Below are positions 25,913 through 34,390 of a DNA stretch of 64,000 nucleotides, piece by piece. The stretch's first letter is position 1. Each line of letters begins with the position of its first letter. A model generated the notes under the pieces. The model made no database searches, was not told where the DNA came from, and saw only the letters and a list, made by a program, of their open reading frames with translations. A program made the translations under genes and the position numbers. Source of the DNA: Dorea sp. 5-2 (GTDB lineage: Bacteria > Bacillota > Clostridia > Lachnospirales > Lachnospiraceae); NCBI RefSeq assembly GCF_000403455.2, contig NZ_KE159792.1, positions 229,346-293,345 of the forward strand. Reading direction: 5' to 3'.

Positions 25913-27876
25913 GTGGGAAACCAAAAAAGAAACCTGCAGCAGAGAAAAAATCCGTGCCGTTGTCTGGAAAATTAAAAAGCATAATCCGGGAGAAAATGCT
26001 TCCCGTAGATGTGAAGCGTCTGGCAATGCTGAATATCCCCTATGTGATTGTGTTTTATCTAGTGGATAAATTAGCGTGGCTGTACCGCCATTGTGTAGGG
26101 GATTCCATGATAGAAAAGTCGATGGCGCTGTTCTTAAATTTCCAACTGGCGTTTGAAAATCCGATTCCGAGTATTCATGGGGGTGATCTGCTGGCCGGAG
26201 TGGCCGGGGCTGTGGCTGTGAAACTCATGGTATATCTGAAAGGCAAAAATGCGAAGAAATACCGGCAGGGAGTGGAGTATGGATCTGCAAGGTGGGGAAC
26301 GCCGAAAGATATTGCCCCATACATAGACCCGGTATTTGAGAATAATATTCTCCTGACGCAGACGGAACGCCTTACCATGAACAGCAGGCCGAAACAGCCA
26401 AAGTATGCCAGGAATAAAAATGTAATTATTATTGGAGGAAGTGGAAGCGGCAAGACACGGTTCTATGTGAAGCCGCAGCTCATGCAGATGACGCCGAATG
26501 TCAGCTATTGTGTCACTGATCCGAAAGGCACAATCCTGGTCGAATGTGGGGAGATGCTGAGGCGTGGCACACCGAAAATGAAAGACGGGAAAGCGGTACG
26601 GGATAAGAATGGAAAAGTTGTTTATGAACCGTATAAGATCAAGGTTTTAAATACCATCAATTTCAACAAAAGTATGCATTACAATCCGTTCCGGTATATC
26701 CGCTCGGAGAAAGATATTTTGAAGCTGGTGAACACTATTATTGCAAATACGAAGGGGGAAGGAGAAAAATCTTCCGAAGATTTCTGGACGAAAGCAGAGC
26801 GGCTTTTGTACTGTGCATTGATTGGCTATATCTATTATGAAGCGCCAGAGGAAGAACAGAACTTCTCTACGTTACTGGAGTTTATCAATGCTTCGGAGAC
26901 GAGGGAGGACGATGAAGAATTTAAAAATGCTGTGGACGAACTGTTTGAGGAACTGGAACAGGAGAAGCCGGAACACTTTGCGGTACGGCAATATAAGAAA
27001 TTCAAGCTTGCGGCGGGCAAAACCTCAAAAAGCATACTTATTTCGTGCGGAGCCAGATTAGCGCCATTTGACATTGCGGAACTGCGGGAGCTGACTTTTT
27101 ACGATGAAATGGAGCTGGATATGATCGGGGATCAGCGAACGGCAATGTTTATTATCATCTCCGACACGGACGATACCTTCAATTTCCTTGTGGCAATCAT
27201 GTATACCCAGCTATTCAATTTATTGTGTGACAGGGCGGACGATGTGCATGGTGGCAGGCTTCCTTACCATGTAAGGCTGTTGTTGGATGAGTTCAGCAAT
27301 ATCGGGCAGATCCCAAAGTTTGACAAGCTGATCGCAACGATAAGGAGCAGGGAAATATCAGCGTCTATTATTTTACAGTCGCAGAGCCAGTTGAAAACCA
27401 TCTATAAAGATGCAGCCGAGACAATTTTAGGTAATTGCGACACCATGTTATTCCTTGGGGGCAAGGAAGGCTCCACGTTAAAGGAGATTTCTGAAAATTT
27501 AGGGAAGGAGACGATAGATCTTTACAACACGTCAGATACCCGTGGGCAGAGCCGTTCTTATGGATTAAATTATCAAAAAACAGGAAAAGAATTGATGAGC
27601 AGAGATGAGCTTGCCGTTATGGACGGGAATAAGTGCATCCTACAGCTGCGTGGGGTTCGCCCGTTCCTGAGTGACAAGTTCGATATTACCAGGCATAAGC
27701 GGTACAAGCAGTTATCGGATTATGACAAGAAGAATGCCTTTGATGTGGAGGCGTATATGAAACACCAGTTAAAAATCAGGATGAAGGAGGAATTTGATCT
27801 ATATGAAGTAGACGGAAGTGAGGAAACTGCAGAGGGAACAACGGAGCCAGCAGACGGGGATCGGCAGGGGGCATAG
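25909..27876 (+). CDS. virD4: VirD4/TraG-type coupling ATPase
   Basis: This 655-residue type IV coupling protein links the relaxosome to the secretion channel. Two membrane segments lie near the N-terminus (IPYVIVFYLVDKLAWLY and LLAGVAGAVAVKLMVYL). Walker A is GGSGSGKT (176-183) and Walker B is LLLDEFSN (Asp460, Glu461). SDTDDTFNFLVAIMYTQLFN and the late RDELAVMDGNKCILQLRGVR are typical of the family. The start codon is TTG at 25909 with GGAGG 8 bases upstream, overlapping pcfB. It is the first large gene of the transfer operon. A cluster of four 25-bp palindromes follows the gene. Confidence 0.95.
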   Translation: MSGKPKKKPAAEKKSVPLSGKLKSIIREKMLPVDVKRLAMLNIPYVIVFYLVDKLAWLYRHCVGDSMIEKSMALFLNFQLAFENPIPSIHGGDLLAGVAGAVAVKLMVYLKGKNAKKYRQGVEYGSARWGTPKDIAPYIDPVFENNILLTQTERLTMNSRPKQPKYARNKNVIIIGGSGSGKTRFYVKPQLMQMTPNVSYCVTDPKGTILVECGEMLRRGTPKMKDGKAVRDKNGKVVYEPYKIKVLNTINFNKSMHYNPFRYIRSEKDILKLVNTIIANTKGEGEKSSEDFWTKAERLLYCALIGYIYYEAPEEEQNFSTLLEFINASETREDDEEFKNAVDELFEELEQEKPEHFAVRQYKKFKLAAGKTSKSILISCGARLAPFDIAELRELTFYDEMELDMIGDQRTAMFIIISDTDDTFNFLVAIMYTQLFNLLCDRADDVHGGRLPYHVRLLLDEFSNIGQIPKFDKLIATIRSREISASIILQSQSQLKTIYKDAAETILGNCDTMLFLGGKEGSTLKEISENLGKETIDLYNTSDTRGQSRSYGLNYQKTGKELMSRDELAVMDGNKCILQLRGVRPFLSDKFDITRHKRYKQLSDYDKKNAFDVEAYMKHQLKIRMKEEFDLYEVDGSEETAEGTTEPADGDRQGA

Positions 27877-27914
27877 ACAGGGAAGCTATTCTTTTTGCTG
27901 TATGTTAGGCTTGA

Positions 27915-28120
27915 ACTTTGCGACACGATGTCGCAAAGTGGGTTCCATGCAGAAATATTCGTTTGAAACTTGGCAGAAGAAAACTTTACGACACGATGTC
28001 GCAAGGTAGATTTTGAAGCATACAAAAAAGTTTACGACACGGTGTCGTAAAGTGGATTTTGTAAGGCGCAGGTATGAAGCATATCCAGAAGAGAAAGTTT
28101 GCGACATCGTGTCGCAAAGT
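27915..28120. promoter_or_regulatory. Cluster of four 25-bp palindromes, copies 4-7
   Basis: Copies are at 27915-27939 (both arms perfect), 27983-28007, 28029-28053 and 28096-28120, with centres 68, 46 and 67 bases apart. All match ACTTTGCGACA-N3-TGTCGCAAAGT with few changes. The gap between virD4 and the following small gene consists mostly of these sites. A dense cluster plus scattered single copies resembles a parS/centromere arrangement. Confidence 0.85.
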
Positions 28121-28135
28121 CAGAAAGGGGAGATA

Positions 28136-28261
28136 ATGGTTTTTACTATTAAGGCAGTAGGTCAGGAATATATCCTGCAGCCAATCCGGGCAGAGCCTAT
28201 GATTGGGGAAAACAGCCCATTGCACAAAGAAAATAATACAACAATAAAAAAGAAAGGATAA
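28136..28261 (+). CDS. Small 41-residue protein
   Basis: A short frame (MVFTIKAVGQEYILQPIRAE plus a lysine-rich tail) follows AAAGGGGAG at a good distance. It shows no membrane segment and no known motif. It starts 16 bases behind the last palindrome of the cluster and ends 20 bases before a terminator, so it may be a one-gene unit controlled by the palindromes. Its existence as a protein is plausible but unproved. Confidence 0.5.
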   Translation: MVFTIKAVGQEYILQPIRAEPMIGENSPLHKENNTTIKKKG

Positions 28262-28280
28262 ACCAAATTGGAAAGGGCGA

Positions 28281-28308
28281 ACCGTCAGGAGATACTGGCG
28301 GTTTTTTT
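28281..28308 (+). terminator. Terminator before the Maff2 gene
   Basis: ACCGTCAG pairs with CTGGCGGT (G-U pairs included) around a 6-base loop, followed by seven T residues. Confidence 0.8.
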
Positions 28309-28362
28309 GTTTGTGCAAAACGGTAAAATCCGTGAAATTCTGATTTTGGTTTCAGGTATAAT

Positions 28363-28578
28363 ATGGCATTTTTTACATCAGCAATCGGAATCTTAAAAAC
28401 ATTGGTCGTGGCGATCGGAGCCGGGCTTGCAGTGTGGGGCGTGATTAACCTCCTGGAAGGTTATGGTAATGATAACCCTGGCGCGAAATCGCAAGGAATC
28501 AAGCAACTTATGGCCGGAGGTGGGGTTGTCCTCATTGGTACACAGTTGATCCCTCTTCTTGGAAATCTGTTCAGCTAA
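28363..28578 (+). CDS. Maff2-family small membrane protein
   Basis: This 71-residue, very hydrophobic protein has two membrane segments: ILKTLVVAIGAGLAVWGVIN and GGGVVLIGTQLIPLLGNLF. They flank a short loop (EGYGNDNPGAKSQGIKQ). The size, loop and position before the VirB6-like gene fit the Maff2 family of ICE membrane proteins, probably a VirB2/pilin-like or channel component. No clear Shine-Dalgarno is seen. The ATG directly follows a TATAAT (28357-28362), which is unusual, but that box has no matching -35. Confidence 0.8.
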   Translation: MAFFTSAIGILKTLVVAIGAGLAVWGVINLLEGYGNDNPGAKSQGIKQLMAGGGVVLIGTQLIPLLGNLFS

Positions 28579-28599
28579 TAAAGGAAAGGGGATTCATTC

Positions 28600-29472
28600 A
28601 TGTTCGATGGCATTTTTGAGGCAATCGAGGAGTGGATGAGGGAGCTTTTGACCGGGATGGTAACGTCCAACCTGACGGAAATGTTTTCGGATGTCAATGA
28701 GAAAACCGGGGAGATTGCCGCACAGGTTGGACAGACGCCGCAGGGATGGAACGGGAGTATTTTCAGCCTGATACAGAATCTTTCAAATTCGGTGATCGTG
28801 CCGATTGCAGGCATGATTATCACGTTTGTCCTCTGCTATGAGCTGATCTCCATGCTGACGGAGAAAAACAGTATGCATGAAATAGATACATGGATGTTTT
28901 TCAAGTATTTTTTCAAGATGTGGGTGGCTGTGTATCTGGTCAGCAATACCTTTACCATAGCGATGGCGGTCTTTGACGTGGGGCAGCATGTGGTGAGCGC
29001 CGCAGGCGGCGCCATCAACGCACAGACTGCCATCAACATAGATACTATGATAGAGGCAATGGAAACGGCGATGGAATCTATGGAGATCGGGGAGCTTGTA
29101 GTGCTGGCTCTGGAAACCATGCTGGTCAGCCTGTGCATGAAGATTATGTCCGTGCTTATCACGGTGCTTCTGTATGGGCGTATGATAGAGATCTACCTTT
29201 ACACTTCGGTTGCGCCAATTCCTTTTGCCACCTTCTCCAACCGGGAATGGGGGCAGGTGGGGAACAACTATTTCCGTGGGCTTCTGGCGCTTGGGTTCCA
29301 GGGGTTCTTTATGATGGTGTGCGTCGGCATTTATGCGGTGCTGGTGTCAACCATCCAGATTTCAGACAACATGCACTCGGCGCTGTTCGGGGTGGCGGCA
29401 TATACCGTAATCCTCTGTTTTAGCCTAATGAAAACAAGCGGATTAAGCAAGGCAGTGTTCAATGCACATTAG
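28600..29472 (+). CDS. VirB6/TrbL-like polytopic membrane protein
   Basis: This 290-residue protein has an amphipathic start (FEAIEEWMRELLTGMVTSNL) and about five to six membrane spans, including VIVPIAGMIITFVLCYELIS, FFKMWVAVYLVSNTFTIAMA, MKIMSVLITVLLYGRMIEIY and GFFMMVCVGIYAVLVST. The topology and the motif SVAPIPFATFSNREWGQVGN are typical of the VirB6/TrbL-like inner-channel component in Tn1549-type elements. It follows Maff2 by 21 bases behind AAAGGGG, as expected for one operon. Confidence 0.85.
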   Translation: MFDGIFEAIEEWMRELLTGMVTSNLTEMFSDVNEKTGEIAAQVGQTPQGWNGSIFSLIQNLSNSVIVPIAGMIITFVLCYELISMLTEKNSMHEIDTWMFFKYFFKMWVAVYLVSNTFTIAMAVFDVGQHVVSAAGGAINAQTAINIDTMIEAMETAMESMEIGELVVLALETMLVSLCMKIMSVLITVLLYGRMIEIYLYTSVAPIPFATFSNREWGQVGNNYFRGLLALGFQGFFMMVCVGIYAVLVSTIQISDNMHSALFGVAAYTVILCFSLMKTSGLSKAVFNAH

Positions 29473-29492
29473 ACAGCAGGAAGGAGGATTTT

Positions 29493-30392
29493 TTGAAGAT
29501 TGGACTGATAGATGTGGATTCCCATAACTGGCCAAACCTGTGCCTGATGAAGTTATCGGCGTACCATAAGGCAAAAGGGGATTCCGTGGAATGGTGGAAG
29601 CCCGAAGGCCGGTATGATGTGGTTTATAAAAGCAGGGTATTTACAGACACATATTCCAAAGATGCATTTATGGTTGAAAACGCCGGGAAGGTAATCAGTG
29701 GCGGCACAGGCTATGGATTGAAAGAAAACTTGCCGGATGACGTTGAACATAGTTATCCGGATTATAGTTTATATCCGCAGTTTCCCGATACGGCGTATGG
29801 CTTTTTAAGCCGTGGATGTCCCCGGAACTGCGGATTTTGTATTGTCAGCGGCAAGGAAGGGAGAAGGAGCGTACAGGTCGCTGATCTTTCTGAATTTTGG
29901 GATGGGCAGAAAGAGATAAAACTGATGGATGCGAACCTCCTGGCCTGCCCGGAACATGAAAAGCTGATACAGCAGCTTGCAGAAAGCCGTGCCTGGGTGG
30001 ATTTCTCCCAGGGGCTGGACATCCGCCTGATAAACCCGGACAATGTTTCCCTGCTGAATCAAGTACGCACAAAGATGGTGCATTTTGCATGGGATAACCC
30101 GGACGAGGATCTGACAGGATATTTCCAGAGATTTTTGGAACTGACGGCAGTGAAGGATAAACGGAAGCGGCAGGTCTACGTGCTTACGAATTATGGGAGC
30201 AGCCATGAGCAGGATTTATACCGTGTGGAAACCTTGCGTGATATGGGATTTTCGCCATATGTGATGGTTTATGACCGTCCAAGTGCGCCGAAAATTACCC
30301 GTCAGCTTCAGCGCTGGGTGAATAACAAGCGGATATTTTATACAGTAAAGGATTTTGCAGATTATGCCGCAGGCAGGAAGGAGGCTGTTTAG
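29493..30392 (+). CDS. Radical SAM protein inside the transfer operon
   Basis: This 299-residue protein has the iron-sulfur motif CPRNCGFC (Cys109, Cys113, Cys116: CX3CX2C). An N-terminal cobalamin-binding-like part (KIGLIDVDSHNWPNLCLMKL) and a TIM-barrel-like remainder (KLMDANLLACPEHEKL, DFSQGLDIRLIN) complete it. Its substrate cannot be predicted. The TTG start at 29493 follows AAGGAGG. It sits between VirB6-like and PrgI genes without a gap, so it is transcribed with the mating machine. A role in modifying a peptide, RNA or channel component is conceivable. Confidence 0.85.
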   Translation: MKIGLIDVDSHNWPNLCLMKLSAYHKAKGDSVEWWKPEGRYDVVYKSRVFTDTYSKDAFMVENAGKVISGGTGYGLKENLPDDVEHSYPDYSLYPQFPDTAYGFLSRGCPRNCGFCIVSGKEGRRSVQVADLSEFWDGQKEIKLMDANLLACPEHEKLIQQLAESRAWVDFSQGLDIRLINPDNVSLLNQVRTKMVHFAWDNPDEDLTGYFQRFLELTAVKDKRKRQVYVLTNYGSSHEQDLYRVETLRDMGFSPYVMVYDRPSAPKITRQLQRWVNNKRIFYTVKDFADYAAGRKEAV

Positions 30393-30773
30393 ATGGCATT
30401 TGTCAGTGTGCCGAAAGATTTGACGAAGATTAAGAATAAGGTGGTCTTAAACCTTACAAAGAGGCAGCTTGTCTGCCTTGTGGCTGCGGCGGCTGTAGGG
30501 CTGCCTTTTTATTTCCTCACGAAAAATTATATTGGGACAAGTAATGCGGCAACGGGAATGGTGCTTCTGATGCTCCCGGCTTTTTTGTTCGCCATGTATG
30601 AGAAAGACGGGATGCCGCTGGAGAAAGTTCTCTTCAACATCATCAATGTGAAATTGAAAAAGCCGGCAGTCCGCCGGTATGAGATAAAAAATATCTATGA
30701 GATGGAGGAAAGAAAGGCCGTGCCGAAACAGAAGAAAGGGGGAGGAAAGCATGGGAAGAAAAAGAGAAAATAG
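30393..30773 (+). CDS. prgI: PrgI-family (VirB3-like) membrane protein
   Basis: This 126-residue protein begins MAFVSVPKDLTKIKNKVVLN. Two membrane spans follow (LVCLVAAAAVGLPFYFL and GMVLLMLPAFLFAMYE), then MPLEKVLFNIINVKLKKPAV, the known PrgI signature. A very basic tail (KQKKGGGKHGKKKRK) closes it. In Gram-positive type IV secretion, PrgI matches VirB3 and pairs with the VirB4 ATPase, whose gene overlaps it by 23 bases. It starts immediately behind the radical SAM stop. Confidence 0.9.
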   Translation: MAFVSVPKDLTKIKNKVVLNLTKRQLVCLVAAAAVGLPFYFLTKNYIGTSNAATGMVLLMLPAFLFAMYEKDGMPLEKVLFNIINVKLKKPAVRRYEIKNIYEMEERKAVPKQKKGGGKHGKKKRK

Positions 30774-33528
30774 ACAGCCGGGACGGGTGACGGGCAAGGA
30801 GGGTGCGATCCACCTGGATGACTGGCTGGATGAGCCGGAGGATGATTATATAGATTTTGAGGACAATCCCGCTTATTCCAGGACAGGCGGCAGCATGGGA
30901 ATAAACAGGAAGCTCACCCGCCGTGAGAAAAAGGCGATGGAGAAGGCTGCAAAGGAGGCAGAGAAGTTAAGGAAGATCCAGGAGGAAGCAGACTGGAGAG
31001 CAGAATTGAAAGCTGCCCGTGAAGCAGAAAAAGCGGCAAAGAGGGAGGCAGCAAGGCAGAAAGCGGAGAAAAAGAAAAGGGTTTCAAAGAAAAAAGCACA
31101 TCAGGAATCGGCAGTACAAAAATATGGTACAAGAAATGCCGCAGTACACAAAGGCCGGGATAGAGCAAAAGAGAAAAAAGCAAGGGAGAAACAGATTTCC
31201 GCACAGCAGTCCATTCCCTACCGGGAGATGGCGAAGGACGGGATCTGCCGGGTGCAGGATAAATATTATTCCAAGACCATTCGGTTCTATGATATTAATT
31301 ACCAGTTGGCACAGAATGAGGATAAAAATGCCATTTTTGAAAACTGGTGCGATTTCCTTAATTATTTTGACAGTACCATACATTTTCAGTTGTCGTTCGT
31401 GAACCATCACAGCAACATGAAAGAGTTTGAATCCATTATCCAGATCAAGCCGCAGAACGACGATTTTGACGATGTACGGATGGAGTATGCGCAGATGCTG
31501 AAAAACCAGCTTGCGAAGGGCAACAACGGGCTTGTCCGCACGAAGTATATCACGTTTGGGATTGAAGCGGACAACATCCGGGAGGCAAAGCCGAAGCTGG
31601 AACGGATTGAAGCGGATATTCTGAACAACTTTAAGGTGCTTGGCGTATCTGCTTATCCCTTAAATGGAGAGGAACGCCTGCAGGTGCTGTATGAAACCTT
31701 TAACCCGGATGAAAAGACACCGTTTAAGTTTTCTTATGATAGTGTGCTGCGTACCGGGATGGGGACGAAGGATTTCATTGCGCCCACCAGTTTTGTGTTT
31801 AAGAATGGGAAGGACTTCCAGATGGGTGATACCCTTGGGGCGGCATCCTACTTACAGATACTGGCCCCGGAGCTGACGGACAAGATGCTTGCGGAGTTCC
31901 TGGATATGGACAGGAACCTGATGGTGAATCTGCATATCCAGTCCTTAGACCAGATGAAGGCAATCAAGCTGGTGAAAAGCAAGGTAACGGACATTAACCG
32001 GATGAAAATCGAGGAGCAGAAGAAGGCAGTACGATCAGGGTACGATATGGACATCATCCCCTCTGACCTCAATACCTACGGAGGGGAAGCGAAGCGGCTG
32101 TTGGAAGATCTGCAGTCCAGGAATGAGCGGATGTTCCTTGTAACGGTGCTGTTCTTAAACACGGCAAAGACAAAACAGGATCTGGACAACGCCGTATTCC
32201 AGACGGCGGGTATTGCACAGAAATACAATTGCTCATTACGCCGATTAGATTATATGCAGGAGCAGGGGTTGATGAGCAGCGTCCCATTGGGATTGAATCT
32301 AATCCCTATCAAACGTGCGCTTACTACCACATCCACGGCAATTTTTGTCCCGTTCACCACGCAGGAATTATTTATGGCGGGGGAATCGTTGTATTACGGC
32401 TTAAATGCGCTGAGCAACAACATGATCATGGTAGACCGGAAGAAACTGAAAAACCCGAATGGATTGATACTTGGTACGCCCGGATCTGGAAAATCTTTTT
32501 CAGCGAAACGAGAAATTACCAATGCTTTCTTTGCCACCCAGGACGACATCATTATTGGAGATCCAGAGGGCGAGTATTATCCACTTGTCCATGCGTTAGG
32601 CGGGCAGGTGATCCATATTTCAGCCACAAGCCGGGACTATATTAATCCGATGGACATCAATATGGACTATTCGGATGATGATAACCCACTAGGCGTAAAG
32701 AGTGATTTTATCTTATCCTTGTGTGAGCTGATCATGGGGGCAAGGAACGGTATTGAAGCGGAGGAAAAATCGGTGATTGACCGCTGTCTGCCAATCGTGT
32801 ACCAGAAATATTTTGGGAATCCGATTCCAGAGAATATGCCGGTACTTGGGGATCTGTACCAATGCCTCCGGGAGCAGAAGGAAATGCAGGCACAGCGGAT
32901 TGCAACAGCGCTTGAAATCTATGTGAACGGTTCCCTGAAAGTATTCAACCATAGGACAAACGTGGAATTGGAGAACCGTATCATCTGCTTTGACATTAAG
33001 GACTTGGGGAAACAGTTGAAGAAGCTGGGGATGCTCATTGTCCAGGATCAGGTGTGGAACCGGGTGACGGTCAACCGTGCTGCACGAAAATCCACCAGAT
33101 ACTATGTTGACGAATTCCATCTGCTTTTAAAAGAAGAACAGACGGCGGCTTATTCAGTGGAGATCTGGAAGCGTTTTAGGAAATGGGGCGGCATTCCGAC
33201 GGGAATAACGCAGAATATTAAAGATTTGCTGTCAAGCCGGGAAATTGAGAACATTTTTGAAAACTCGGACTTTATTTATATGTTGAACCAGGCGGCGGGG
33301 GACAGGCAGATACTGGCGAAGCAGCTCAATATTTCCCCACATCAGTTATCTTATGTGACGAACAGTGGAGAAGGTGAAGGACTGATTTTTTACGGGAGTA
33401 CCATAATCCCTTTTAAAGATAAATTCGATAAGTCGTTACGCCTCTATGCTTTGATGACAACAAAATTGTCGGATTTGGAGGAAAGCCGGGAAAAACGGCC
33501 TGCCAGAGATCAGAAAGGCGAAGCATGA
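30751..33528 (+). CDS. virB4: VirB4-type transfer ATPase
   Basis: The protein has 925 residues. The first 190 are charged and low in complexity (Glu/Lys/Ala-rich coiled coil, 55-150). The CagE/TrbE/VirB4 domain follows. Walker A is GTPGSGKS (575-582) and Walker B is YYVDEFHLLL (Asp787, Glu788). FENSDFIYMLNQAAGDRQIL near the end is typical. It powers assembly of the conjugation channel at the membrane. The start at 30751 follows GGGGGAGG; the upstream in-frame ATG at 30697 lies deep in prgI. Its last codon overlaps the sortase start by ATGA. Confidence 0.94.
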   Translation: MGRKRENRQPGRVTGKEGAIHLDDWLDEPEDDYIDFEDNPAYSRTGGSMGINRKLTRREKKAMEKAAKEAEKLRKIQEEADWRAELKAAREAEKAAKREAARQKAEKKKRVSKKKAHQESAVQKYGTRNAAVHKGRDRAKEKKAREKQISAQQSIPYREMAKDGICRVQDKYYSKTIRFYDINYQLAQNEDKNAIFENWCDFLNYFDSTIHFQLSFVNHHSNMKEFESIIQIKPQNDDFDDVRMEYAQMLKNQLAKGNNGLVRTKYITFGIEADNIREAKPKLERIEADILNNFKVLGVSAYPLNGEERLQVLYETFNPDEKTPFKFSYDSVLRTGMGTKDFIAPTSFVFKNGKDFQMGDTLGAASYLQILAPELTDKMLAEFLDMDRNLMVNLHIQSLDQMKAIKLVKSKVTDINRMKIEEQKKAVRSGYDMDIIPSDLNTYGGEAKRLLEDLQSRNERMFLVTVLFLNTAKTKQDLDNAVFQTAGIAQKYNCSLRRLDYMQEQGLMSSVPLGLNLIPIKRALTTTSTAIFVPFTTQELFMAGESLYYGLNALSNNMIMVDRKKLKNPNGLILGTPGSGKSFSAKREITNAFFATQDDIIIGDPEGEYYPLVHALGGQVIHISATSRDYINPMDINMDYSDDDNPLGVKSDFILSLCELIMGARNGIEAEEKSVIDRCLPIVYQKYFGNPIPENMPVLGDLYQCLREQKEMQAQRIATALEIYVNGSLKVFNHRTNVELENRIICFDIKDLGKQLKKLGMLIVQDQVWNRVTVNRAARKSTRYYVDEFHLLLKEEQTAAYSVEIWKRFRKWGGIPTGITQNIKDLLSSREIENIFENSDFIYMLNQAAGDRQILAKQLNISPHQLSYVTNSGEGEGLIFYGSTIIPFKDKFDKSLRLYALMTTKLSDLEESREKRPARDQKGEA

Positions 33529-34319
33529 AACAATGGATTGCAAGAAAAATATTGCTCTGCTCCCTGCTCCTTCTAAGCATCAGTGGGTATTTTCTCGCAG
33601 ATATGCTTATGCAGGAGAGGAAGGATGATGCATTGCAAGAGCAGTTGAAAGAAATTTATGAAAAGTCTGGCAATGGGGAGACGGAAGGGTTATCAGAGGA
33701 AGAAACAAATGATGGAGGTAGGGATACCGGGGGAGATTCTTCTCCGGTTCATCCGGGCCTGCTTGCGCTGCACAGGGAAAATCCAGATTGTATCGGATGG
33801 ATTCAGATAGAGGGTACAGTGATTGATTATCCGGTTATGTACCGTCCATCGGAAGAAAACTATTATCTCCATCGGGATTTTAATGGGGAGTATTCTGCAA
33901 ACGGCTGTCTGTTTCTTTCCGAGCTGTGCAATCCAGCTACAAGTGATAACTTGATTATCTACGGACACCATATGAACAGCGGGAAGATGTTTGCGGCACT
34001 GGAACAGTACAAGGACAGCGCATTTTATCTGGAACATCCATTGATTTCCTATGACACATTGCATGGCAGTGAAACGTATCAGGTTTTCGCCGTATTCTGT
34101 ACGCCGGTATATACAGGAAATGATTTTCCCTATTATACATTTACAAAGGCGGAGGATGCGGCAGATTATCGGGAATATATCAAAGAAGTTAAGGAACGTG
34201 CGTTGTACGATACAGGAATTTCAGCAGTTTTCGGGGATAAGCTGTTGACGTTATCCACCTGTGAGTATTCCCAGAGGAACGGAAGGGTTGTGGTAATGGC
34301 GAAAAAAATCAGCCAGTAA
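33525..34319 (+). CDS. srtB: Class B-type sortase
   Basis: The protein has 264 residues. An N-terminal membrane anchor (ILLCSLLLLSISGYFLADML) is followed by an acidic stalk (about 45-80) and the sortase barrel. The catalytic residues are His148 in YGHHM, Cys246 in TLSTCEYS and an Arg near 254 in NGRVVV. Features such as IGWIQIEGTVIDYPVM and FLSELCNPATSDNLIIYGHH are class B. Sortases cut a C-terminal sorting signal and join the protein to the wall. Candidate substrate is the adhesin at 18822 with TPKTG. The gene is translationally coupled to virB4. Confidence 0.92.
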   Translation: MKQWIARKILLCSLLLLSISGYFLADMLMQERKDDALQEQLKEIYEKSGNGETEGLSEEETNDGGRDTGGDSSPVHPGLLALHRENPDCIGWIQIEGTVIDYPVMYRPSEENYYLHRDFNGEYSANGCLFLSELCNPATSDNLIIYGHHMNSGKMFAALEQYKDSAFYLEHPLISYDTLHGSETYQVFAVFCTPVYTGNDFPYYTFTKAEDAADYREYIKEVKERALYDTGISAVFGDKLLTLSTCEYSQRNGRVVVMAKKISQ

Positions 34320-34342
34320 GAAACAGATTGGTAGATCCTGAT

Positions 34343-34367
34343 ACTTTGCGACACCGTGTCGCAAACT
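34343..34367. promoter_or_regulatory. 25-bp palindrome, copy 8
   Basis: ACTTTGCGACA, CCG, TGTCGCAAACT, with one change in the right arm. It lies in the 71-base gap between the sortase gene and the hydrolase gene, 23 bases before the latter's start, the only sizeable gap in that part of the operon. Confidence 0.85.
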
Positions 34368-34390
34368 TGGATGGTGAAAGGAACAGCGAT

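Noticed and set aside
28357-28362. TATAAT touching the Maff2 start as a leaderless promoter
   Set aside because: There is no -35 at the right distance, and a transcript would start inside the gene. Most likely it is chance in AT-rich DNA.
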